Part shown: one piece after another, positions 53,845 to 61,394 of the stretch | How the letters are laid out: each line of letters begins with the position of its first letter | Numbering within the stretch: position 1 is the first letter of the stretch | NCBI GenBank assembly: GCA_949373095.1 | Contig: CASIBY010000005.1 | Coordinates: 1 to 64,000 of the forward strand | DNA: 64,000 bases | Origin: Candidatus Poseidoniaceae archaeon | Lineage (GTDB): Archaea > Thermoplasmatota > Poseidoniia > Poseidoniales > Poseidoniaceae | Direction: 5' to 3' | Notes under the pieces: generated by a model | What the model saw: the letters and a program-made list of their open reading frames with translations, nothing else | Told to the model about the DNA's origin: nothing | Database searches by the model: none | Translations under genes and position numbers: made by a program

Positions 53845-54912
53845 TTATTCTGGCGGTGGTAAAAGGGCCGATTCAACTGATTCGCCAGTAGAAATGACTT
53901 GATTGTCCCCTACGATACAGTTTATGACAGAAGCTCCTGGTTCAATACGGACATGTTGTCCAAGAATTGAATCTACGATCGTAGCCCCTTCCCCGATGTG
54001 ACATCCTTTCATCAAGAGAGAGGAAGTGACTGAAGCTGACACCTCGATCCTACATGATTCAGAGATAACGGATGAGGTAGTAACACCGTCTACAATCGCC
54101 CCTGCAAACACAAAACCATCGCCCCCAACCCATGAGCCTTCGGGTAATGAAAATGGTAGAGAGTCATACTGTTTGAGTAGTGTTTCTTGAGCTCTTAGCA
54201 ATTCCTTTGGGTGCCCGACATCAAACCAAACACCGTTGATAGTTTCTGCATACATTGGCCAACCCATCTCCAGGACAAGGGGGAACAATTGCTTACTAAA
54301 ATCAAACTTTTCGCCTTGAGGAATCAAGTCAATAACTTCTGGCTCAATGATGTAAAGGCCTGCGTTAATCACGTTACTGAATGCTTCATGGGGAGCAGGC
54401 TTTTCTTTGAAACGGCGGATATATCCGGACCTTAGAGAACCATCAACATCCCCTTCTTTTGATGTCGAGAGTCCTACAATACCAAATTCAGAGGGATTGT
54501 CAACTTCCCATAGCGCCATCGTGACTTTTGCACCGTTATTGCGGTGTTGCTGAAGGAGGCGTTTAATATCGAATGAAGCAACAGAATCCCCAGAACCCAC
54601 AACACATGTTGCTTGGATTTTGTCACGAAGAAGGCCAACGCTTCCTGCAGTCCCCATCGGATTTTCTTCTTGATTTACTGAGGCTTGAAGTGAGCCAACG
54701 TTCTCGTTATTCCAGGAGGTCACATGGGATTCAAGTTGTTCTCCTCGGTAGCCAGTTGTAACAATAATTTCACTGATCCCCGCATCCACCATGGCTTCTT
54801 TTACGAAATCAATAACCGGCCGACCCAAGACTTCAACCATAGGTTTTGGCCGTGTCAGCGTAAGTGGTCTCAATCGTGAACCTTGGCCACCGGCCATAAT
54901 GATTCCAAGCAT
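53845..54912 (-). CDS. NDP-sugar pyrophosphorylase (mannose/glucose-1-phosphate nucleotidyltransferase type)
   Basis: The 355-residue protein has the nucleotidyltransferase start LGIIMAGGQGSRLRPLTLTR with PKPMVEVLGRPVIDF (substrate loop), CVVGSGDSVASFDIKRLL (metal site), VINAGLYIIEPEV and DVGHPKEL. A left-handed beta-helix follows (about 250-340; GAIVDGVTTSSVI, GCHIGEGATIVDSILG). It makes an NDP-sugar from a sugar-1-phosphate; the sugar cannot be decided. It probably feeds the glycosyltransferases and the epimerase here. It is 12 bases downstream of the coiled-coil gene. Confidence 0.88.
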   Translation of the reverse strand: MLGIIMAGGQGSRLRPLTLTRPKPMVEVLGRPVIDFVKEAMVDAGISEIIVTTGYRGEQLESHVTSWNNENVGSLQASVNQEENPMGTAGSVGLLRDKIQATCVVGSGDSVASFDIKRLLQQHRNNGAKVTMALWEVDNPSEFGIVGLSTSKEGDVDGSLRSGYIRRFKEKPAPHEAFSNVINAGLYIIEPEVIDLIPQGEKFDFSKQLFPLVLEMGWPMYAETINGVWFDVGHPKELLRAQETLLKQYDSLPFSLPEGSWVGGDGFVFAGAIVDGVTTSSVISESCRIEVSASVTSSLLMKGCHIGEGATIVDSILGQHVRIEPGASVINCIVGDNQVISTGESVESALLPPPE

Positions 54913-54924
54913 CTGTGGAGCACC

Positions 54925-55926
54925 TCAACGACGGCGTATAGGGCCAAGACGACGCATGTTCTTCTTCTTTGAAGAAGGAGAAGTACGAGTAGAAGAAGAA
55001 GCGGTATCGTTCTTACCCAAACCGCCAAACATCAATTCACCATCTTTCAACAGAGATTGAACGAGGCTTTCTGCGACTTCATCGGATTCGGCCCCGGTCT
55101 TCATCTCTGCCTTTACTGCATTGTTGTGTTCAGAAATCCAAGATTTACGTTCTTCTACAGCAAGGTTGAGTTGGTCCCGAGCTTTGTTAACATCGACCAT
55201 GAGTTCTTCGATTTTAGCGTGAATAGTGTTTGCCTTTTCATGGAACTCTACCGACTCGAGATGATGTCGGTCACCTTCAGCCTTGAGGAAGTTACGGTGG
55301 TCAAGTCCTTCTTTGTACTCAGCCCACTTGGCATCGGCACGTTGCAATGCCTCCACAAACATCTTGTGAGCATCGTCAGCCTCGGATTTCAAGATCTTGA
55401 TCGCTTCGTCAAGGTTTGAAAGATCTACACTGACCATTTCAAACTTAACGACTTCTGGTTCCAATTCCCCGACTCGTCGCTTCATTCGCTTGATTCGCTC
55501 CATGGTTTCTTTCTCTTTTTTGGTGCTTGAGGAAGTGGTTTGGAATTTTTCTTCAAGTGAGTTAATTTCGCTCATGAGTTGTGAATATTCTGCAGTTGCA
55601 GATTTCTTATCCCCTTTCTCATTTCTTCGTCCTTTTGCTTGGCCAATCAATTCTCGGAGTTGGGCCTGAATGGTATCTCGCTTTGCTTTGTGTAGGTTGC
55701 GCTCTGCGTGAATTGCATCAAGTTCGGCTTTCATAATGTCAAGCTTCTTCTTGTGTTCTCGATATTGTTCTTGAACAGCGTTCCGTTTTTGTGCAACAGC
55801 CTTTCCTTGGTCGCGTTGTGAGTTACGGTTATCACGCATCTTACGGACCTTGCCCTCCATCGACTGGAGTTGGTCAAGAAGTTCAGCATCAGGGTTGGGT
55901 TGCCCATCATCTCTCTGCCCGCGCAT
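54925..55926 (-). CDS. COG1340-type coiled-coil protein
   Basis: The 333-residue protein is almost wholly coiled coil (about 10-280), with charged heptads such as LQSMEGKVRKMRDNRNSQRD and MKAELDAIHAERNLHKAKRD. The end has a LMFGGLG element and a basic Arg/Lys tail (KKKNMRRLGPIRRR) that may bind nucleic acid or membrane. This fits the archaeal COG1340 family. The role is unknown; SMC-like bridging or scaffolding is inference. It lies between the membrane-protein gene and the pyrophosphorylase gene in one minus-strand run. Confidence 0.78.
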   Translation of the reverse strand: MRGQRDDGQPNPDAELLDQLQSMEGKVRKMRDNRNSQRDQGKAVAQKRNAVQEQYREHKKKLDIMKAELDAIHAERNLHKAKRDTIQAQLRELIGQAKGRRNEKGDKKSATAEYSQLMSEINSLEEKFQTTSSSTKKEKETMERIKRMKRRVGELEPEVVKFEMVSVDLSNLDEAIKILKSEADDAHKMFVEALQRADAKWAEYKEGLDHRNFLKAEGDRHHLESVEFHEKANTIHAKIEELMVDVNKARDQLNLAVEERKSWISEHNNAVKAEMKTGAESDEVAESLVQSLLKDGELMFGGLGKNDTASSSTRTSPSSKKKNMRRLGPIRRR

Positions 55927-55985
55927 GGGCTGTCCACTTGGTTGTGCATTTCAAGCCTATGGATTGATAGAACTATCCTTTGGGG

Positions 55986-57521
55986 TCAAAACGAGCCGTC
56001 AAAGATGTTGTAAATGAACAAGAAAAACGAAACAAAAAGGCCAAAACCGCCAAAGATGTGGGCAACAAATGAGCCGGTGGTACGCAACCATTGACGGAAT
56101 TCCGACCTAACACGCACGTTGATTTGTCGACCAAGTAGCAATTCGCCGTTGGTTTCCTCCAATCGGACCGAGACAGTAGCGTCCCCATGGGTTATCGGAA
56201 TGAGGGTCTGCCATGAAACTGTACTATCCTTGAGTAACCCCGACATCTTTCCTAAGACATCTTCATTGCCTTTTGCGGCTAGCGGCAAGGCCTCACTTGA
56301 CCACCAATACTTCTGTCCAGGTTCAAGACGATAAGTCAGTGCCAGGTCTTTTGGTAGGAAATTTGGGGTTTGAATACGAAACACCACGGTTCGTGTTTCA
56401 TTCGACAAATTGTGGAATAGAGTGAAAAGATTCGCCTTCTCAGTAACAACATTTTCCATGTCCACTTCAAAAATGAGGTCTTTCATAGCCGGGGAGCGCC
56501 CTGATTCAAGATCCTGCTTCAAGCGGTCCACCATTCTGAAGAAGGCAGGGCAGGTTTGAGAGATAATTCCAATCAGAACGAGCCATGTCTCTAGGGTGAA
56601 CACTTGATGTGAAAAAACGAAATCCATTCCCTTTTTGTTAAGTATTTCACTCAGTTCGGATTCTAGGGTTTTCCTGTCGAGCCCAGTTGCGTGGCGATAA
56701 AGGGTCATGAGGAACTTTTCATGGGCAAAATGTGAATTGATATTCCCCTTGAATCCTGTTTCAATTTCTTTGATATAATCATCGTATTGTGAGCGAAGGA
56801 GTGGATCCATGTGGGTCTTCAAAAGGTCATTGAATACCATGTTCAACGTGGAAGGGTGGACCGGAGGCGAATATGCAGAAAGAAGACCGGTGCGGTCTAC
56901 CATGTTGAAAGGAGTAGAGCGAGTTGGTAAGTGCTGACCTACTGATAGTACGAGGAAAGCAGTTGATGAGAGAAGGAAGAGCTTTCCATAAAGCGATGAA
57001 CTTTCAAAGTAAAGCACCATTAAAAGCATAGCAGCAGAAGAGACTGCAAAAATGAGCGAGCGAGTGTGATGTGACATTGAACTTTCAAGTTGATACAGAA
57101 GTCCATCATAACCATGCAATGATTGCACGGAGCGATGTTCGTTGTTCGATGCCTCGACTTGCTCGTGAAATTCAAGTAAAGATATCCCAACACGGTACCG
57201 ATGAAAGCCCACTGCAAGGATAAATCCAAGAACAACGACAAATGATAGGCTGGCCATTGCTGTTGAAAATGTCATTCCTAGGTTGGGCTCTATGTTATCT
57301 GCCCACCAGGATGGAGATTCTTGTGAAAACGCCCATGTTGCGAAGTACGTAAACGAGGCAAACGCAGGTAAAAACATGATCAGACGCAATCCTGAACTTA
57401 CGATTTGACGATCGATTGCATGCATTATTGATTCAGCTGGACGGAATCCAAAGCGACCCCTTGAGGGAGGTTCTTCATCGGTTTCAACTGGAGCAAGGGC
57501 GTCTTCTACATCCTCTGCCAT
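55986..57521 (-). CDS. Hypothetical multi-helix membrane protein (511 aa)
   Basis: I do not recognise this protein. It has a cytoplasmic N-terminus (FRPAESIMHAIDRQIV), then helices in FLPAFASFTYFATWAF, MASLSFVVVLGFILAVGF, and SLIFAVSSAAMLLMVLYF with a fourth just after it. A long soluble region follows, with GFKGNINSHFAHEKFLMTLY and a beta-rich end. The last helix is IFGGFGLFVSFFLFIYNI. That gives four helices, a central soluble part and a C-terminal helix. The gene follows the DtxR-like gene by about 40 bases on the same strand. Confidence 0.68.
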   Translation of the reverse strand: MAEDVEDALAPVETDEEPPSRGRFGFRPAESIMHAIDRQIVSSGLRLIMFLPAFASFTYFATWAFSQESPSWWADNIEPNLGMTFSTAMASLSFVVVLGFILAVGFHRYRVGISLLEFHEQVEASNNEHRSVQSLHGYDGLLYQLESSMSHHTRSLIFAVSSAAMLLMVLYFESSSLYGKLFLLSSTAFLVLSVGQHLPTRSTPFNMVDRTGLLSAYSPPVHPSTLNMVFNDLLKTHMDPLLRSQYDDYIKEIETGFKGNINSHFAHEKFLMTLYRHATGLDRKTLESELSEILNKKGMDFVFSHQVFTLETWLVLIGIISQTCPAFFRMVDRLKQDLESGRSPAMKDLIFEVDMENVVTEKANLFTLFHNLSNETRTVVFRIQTPNFLPKDLALTYRLEPGQKYWWSSEALPLAAKGNEDVLGKMSGLLKDSTVSWQTLIPITHGDATVSVRLEETNGELLLGRQINVRVRSEFRQWLRTTGSFVAHIFGGFGLFVSFFLFIYNIFDGSF

Positions 57522-57560
57522 GAACTAGGTTGGGTAATCCCTACTCTAAAGTGTTCACAC

Positions 57561-58223
57561 CTATTCTATTGATAACTGGACAAATATCGCTTTTGACCAT
57601 TCTTCCGTGAGCATCAGTTGTTTCCCATCAACAATCAAGTGTCCCTCGTCGTTACGAACAACGGTTGAACCAACGGCGAAACCACTTGATTCAAGACCTG
57701 AAATGATATTTTTAGGAAGCAGAAAAGCCAAGACTGAGCCGGTTTGATTAACTCTTAATAAGTCAAGAGATAGGGAAGTAGAATGAAGCGCTAGCCTATC
57801 TTCTATATCTTTTGTAGGGACTGGTATAGGCCGGCCACTAGGGTCCACCATCACCCCGCCCATCAACCTAGAAAGCGCAACTTCTAGATCGTCATCAATA
57901 GCATGTTCAAGGCGACAAGCTGTTTCATGAGCATTCCCCTCATATGGAAGGAGTTCAAGAAGAACTTCTGCAAGCCGGTGCCTTCGTTTCATTTTTTGAC
58001 CGTGAACCAGTCCTGACTCGGTTAAACTCGCCCCTTTGTAGGGGATATATTCCAAATAGCCACGGGCAGCAAGTCGTTGAATCATTTCAGTTGCGGAAGC
58101 TGGAGCAACACCAAGGCGGGATGCAAGGGCTCCTGTTCGCACCCTCTGAAGCGGATCGTGCTCGTAAAACTCATACATGGTTTCCAAGTATTCATCCTCG
58201 AACTCTTGAAAATGACCAACCAT
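57561..58223 (-). CDS. DtxR/MntR-family metal-dependent transcription regulator
   Basis: The 220-residue protein starts with a winged-helix DNA-binding domain (EDEYLETMYEFYEHDPLQRV, VRTGALASRLGVAPASATEM, KGASLTESG). A metal-binding/dimerisation domain follows (LEHAIDDDLEVALSRLMGG and HRLAEVLLELLPYEGNAHET). The C-terminus looks like an FeoA/SH3-like domain (VLAFLLPKNIISGLESSGFA). Such regulators repress iron or manganese uptake genes when the metal is plentiful. The ATG at 58223 has GGGAGG at good spacing; 58229 is possible. It overlaps or closely follows the zinc-ribbon membrane protein gene. Confidence 0.87.
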   Translation of the reverse strand: MVGHFQEFEDEYLETMYEFYEHDPLQRVRTGALASRLGVAPASATEMIQRLAARGYLEYIPYKGASLTESGLVHGQKMKRRHRLAEVLLELLPYEGNAHETACRLEHAIDDDLEVALSRLMGGVMVDPSGRPIPVPTKDIEDRLALHSTSLSLDLLRVNQTGSVLAFLLPKNIISGLESSGFAVGSTVVRNDEGHLIVDGKQLMLTEEWSKAIFVQLSIE

Positions 58224-58243
58224 ATCCATGCCTCCCGTGATAT

Positions 58244-60784
58244 CTACTTGCGGTCCTTTGCTTTGAAAACTTTCGTACAGGCAGGACAACGCACTGAACC
58301 ATCATAAGAATCGGGGATTCGTAGTGTTTGAGCGCAGTCAGGACATGAAATTTCGACTTTTCCATCCTTAGTGGCTTGTGGCTTAGAAGGTTCTGGAACG
58401 GACTGCGTTGGTGTTGAATCGGAAACCTCTTCTTTTACTTGTGATTGGATATTTCCTTGAACTGAAAACTTATTTGAGCAATCAGGGCACCCAACTGAAC
58501 CAGAATAATCTGAAGGCACACGAAGACGGCGGTCACATTTCGGGCATTGCACTTCCACCTTTTCTTGATTGTTGCGAGAACTCGTGGGCTTGAGGGGTTC
58601 GGGGGATTCTGAAGATGCATCCGCTTCAGACGAAGATTCTTCGCGGTTCAATCGAAGTCGTAAAGCAAGAGCAATCACTGTTCCCGCAACAATGCCCCAA
58701 ACCACTGCCCCCCATGGTAAAGAATTAGATTCCTCGGTAGTAGAGTCTCCCGAAACAAAGGATTCCTGAACGGTAACAAGTTCTCCATCGACAGACCAAA
58801 CTGCATGTATAACTACATTTGAGCCCTTAGGCCACACCAAGTCAATTTCCATTTCAGATGTTTGTGACGTCCCCCAAGAGGGAGAAGTTACGGTGGCGAG
58901 AATTTCATCATACGCGTCCTTCAAGATGACTTCCCCAACACTTGAAGAGGTTGGACCGGATTGACGGAGGGTCAATCGAATTGTGGCAGAATCACCCTCC
59001 GCTGGAATAATAGGAGAGGGGACAGGGTCCATTTCAATCCAAAAATTAGTTCGTTCGGAAGATAATGATTCCGTTGTTGAAAGAGCCCCCGGTCCGATTG
59101 CCCAATCCGTTGATGACACCTTTAGAACAATTTTTTCAGCAGTGATGTGACCAAATGTGAAGGATTCAGTGTGCGTTCCTTGTTCCAAAGTTCGAGTATA
59201 TTCATAGAGATAAACGGTAGCCTCAGCAGTTTCGTATCCTAACTGAACAAGAACATCCCGAGGTTTGCCCTCATCCAAATCAAAACTAATTTCAAAACCA
59301 ACGCCAGATTCTTGTGACCAAGTTAGTTTGTCAATATCCAGCCCAATGGATTGTTGCTCGTTAACTGGAAGGGTGAAATTCCCTTCATAGACTCCCTCCA
59401 GGCTACCGTCATCGCTTTCTAAAGACCATTGCAGGGAATGCTCCCCTGGTTGGAGGAAGAAGAAACTTGATGAAACTTCGCCAGCCTCGCCAGAATCTAA
59501 AACGACCCATTCGCCAGCAGATGGTTGAGTTCCAGAAACGGCATTCTGGTCGATCAAAACCATTCGCACTCGGCCTTCGAGGTCACCTACGTTTCGAATA
59601 AGCATGTTAGCCCGAAGTGCATCACCTTGATGCCAAGGGCCCCCTGTTAGAGATGGAGTTGTGGAGCCTGCTGAAGCAAAAGATGCTGATTCCATCTCCA
59701 CTGTGAGTTCATGGGGAAGCGATGAGGAGGACGAAATCCTACCGTCTTGGAGAATACACTCAACCGTAACAGGCTTTGCAGTCATGTTAAACTGCCAAAT
59801 AACGAACGTGTCTGATGGGACCCCGGAGGAGGCATTCAGAAGTATTTGACTCGGGGAACTGCACCGTATGCTACCGGTAAAATCAACATCCCCTGAGTTG
59901 GTAACGTTCAGTTCGAATATCAAGTCCTCGCCAGCATTAATTTCCCCAGCGTTTGAGGAGAGCGATGTAGTAAGAAGTGGAAGAGGTGGAGGAAGAATCA
60001 TCAGACTCCCGTTTTGAATGTGAGATCCCTGGTCTTCTCCCAAGGTCCCGTTTAGAGAGAATGACCATGTCATAGTACCTTCAACCATTGGAAATGAGGA
60101 GGTTGCAGTGGCATATGAAGAAGACATAGCTTCCACGTTCATGCCCTGAATAAGAACAGATTCATTTTGTCCCCCATTTTCAATGTATACCCCGACCGAA
60201 CCAGACCAGTTCACATCGCCCTGATTGATAACCGGCAGTTGGAGTTGAACAAAATCACCATCATGAACCGAAAGGTTGCCTGTGGGAGTGCCTAGAGAAC
60301 CAACACCTTGAGAAAGCAAACTTCCTGGAGCCCCTAAACCAACCGATAGAGGCCTCAGTCGTTGGACCGTTCGAGTTAGATTTACTGATTGAGTTGCCGT
60401 TTCAACGCCAATATCTCCACTCAATTCAATGTGCACCAGACTGTAACCATATTCCATTGAAGTCAAAAATACGGTCACATTTTGCTGCTCAAGAGAGGTG
60501 AGAGTGAGGCTTTGGCTAGGAAGGGTTTGAAGAATTGCCCCCTCCAGGGTAGTGACTGTCACATTGAGGTCTACCTCTGCTGTGCCTCCATCGGTTTCAT
60601 GAACCTCGAGTGTGAATGAATGATTTGCCGATGAAAACGTTTCGTAATCCGTTAGCCCAAAACTGTTGACATCCATGACACCTGCTCCGGCAACGGCGTG
60701 TGCAGATGGGGTAAGAGAGACAAGAAAGAGTGCAACGATGAGGAGGGGGACTCGCCTCTTCACTGGGACATCGCCTCCGGCCAT
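58244..60784 (-). CDS. Membrane protein with large outer Ig/CARDB-like domains and two cytoplasmic MJ0042-type zinc ribbons
   Basis: The 846-residue protein starts with a signal peptide (PLLIVALFLVSLTPSAHAVA). About 650 residues of repeated beta-sandwich follow (segments like GDFVQLQLPVINQGDVNWSG and GEDLIFELNVTNSGDVDFTG, typical of CARDB/DUF11-type repeats). There is one membrane helix (VVWGIVAGTVIALALRLRL, about 690-708). The cytoplasmic tail carries two zinc ribbons, VQCPKCDRRLRVPSDYSGSV with CPDC, and ISCPDCAQTLRIPDSYDGSV with CPAC, joined by a Ser/Pro/Gln linker. A zinc-ribbon pair inside with repeats outside suggests signalling or anchoring, possibly linked to the DtxR regulator downstream. 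Confidence 0.8.
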   Translation of the reverse strand: MAGGDVPVKRRVPLLIVALFLVSLTPSAHAVAGAGVMDVNSFGLTDYETFSSANHSFTLEVHETDGGTAEVDLNVTVTTLEGAILQTLPSQSLTLTSLEQQNVTVFLTSMEYGYSLVHIELSGDIGVETATQSVNLTRTVQRLRPLSVGLGAPGSLLSQGVGSLGTPTGNLSVHDGDFVQLQLPVINQGDVNWSGSVGVYIENGGQNESVLIQGMNVEAMSSSYATATSSFPMVEGTMTWSFSLNGTLGEDQGSHIQNGSLMILPPPLPLLTTSLSSNAGEINAGEDLIFELNVTNSGDVDFTGSIRCSSPSQILLNASSGVPSDTFVIWQFNMTAKPVTVECILQDGRISSSSSLPHELTVEMESASFASAGSTTPSLTGGPWHQGDALRANMLIRNVGDLEGRVRMVLIDQNAVSGTQPSAGEWVVLDSGEAGEVSSSFFFLQPGEHSLQWSLESDDGSLEGVYEGNFTLPVNEQQSIGLDIDKLTWSQESGVGFEISFDLDEGKPRDVLVQLGYETAEATVYLYEYTRTLEQGTHTESFTFGHITAEKIVLKVSSTDWAIGPGALSTTESLSSERTNFWIEMDPVPSPIIPAEGDSATIRLTLRQSGPTSSSVGEVILKDAYDEILATVTSPSWGTSQTSEMEIDLVWPKGSNVVIHAVWSVDGELVTVQESFVSGDSTTEESNSLPWGAVVWGIVAGTVIALALRLRLNREESSSEADASSESPEPLKPTSSRNNQEKVEVQCPKCDRRLRVPSDYSGSVGCPDCSNKFSVQGNIQSQVKEEVSDSTPTQSVPEPSKPQATKDGKVEISCPDCAQTLRIPDSYDGSVRCPACTKVFKAKDRK

Positions 60785-60875
60785 GGTACTGGTTGTTTGA
60801 AGGGGTTCTTCACCTTCACGCCGAAAGATGATGTGAGGGCATCTTTATTCAACATTGAACGACCCCCCGCAATCA

Positions 60876-61394
60876 ATGCAGGACGAGCGTTTGCTGGAAG
60901 TCGCGCCCGAGGTGCTGATTCGGGCCATCCTTCATCGAAGGGAAAGGCTTGCTGAAATGATCCCAAAGCAACTCAACGCACGCAAAGATGAGAAGGAAAC
61001 TGCTGAAGCATTAACCCGAGATGCAAAACAACGAAGGGACTTGCAAAAATCTGAACTTGAAGCCTTTTCAAATCAACTCAAATCCCGTGACGAGGGTACT
61101 TCAGAGCATCAAGAACTACTTACTCAACGTGAACAATTCATTGAAAATGCCGAAAGGTCGGAGAATGAATATCTTGAGAACGAACTATTTCGAAGAAGAA
61201 GCGACTCGCGAACCAAACGACTTACTATTGCTTTGAACGACTGTCAGCGTTCAATTGAGTATTGGGAATCCGTTTTGGAACAAGGGTTTGACCATTTGCT
61301 CAGTGATGCACGCCGAGTGAAAGAAGGGGGGCCATCCAGTTATGCTCTTTCACGACAAAAAAAGACAAACGGAGGGTCTCAACATGAGTCGTGA
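60876..61394 (+). CDS. Coiled-coil protein in TUTase operon
   Basis: The 172-residue protein is unrecognised. After MQDERLLEVAPEVLIRAILH it is mainly charged coiled coil (about 25-150; ERLAEMIPKQLNARKDEKET, LTQREQFIENAERSENEYLE). It has no membrane segment. It is 91 bases from the divergent membrane-protein gene, and its stop overlaps the nucleotidyltransferase start by 11 bases, so the two are translationally coupled. It may be a partner of that enzyme. The ATG at 60876 is used; 60855 is an alternative. Confidence 0.7.
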   Translation: MQDERLLEVAPEVLIRAILHRRERLAEMIPKQLNARKDEKETAEALTRDAKQRRDLQKSELEAFSNQLKSRDEGTSEHQELLTQREQFIENAERSENEYLENELFRRRSDSRTKRLTIALNDCQRSIEYWESVLEQGFDHLLSDARRVKEGGPSSYALSRQKKTNGGSQHES

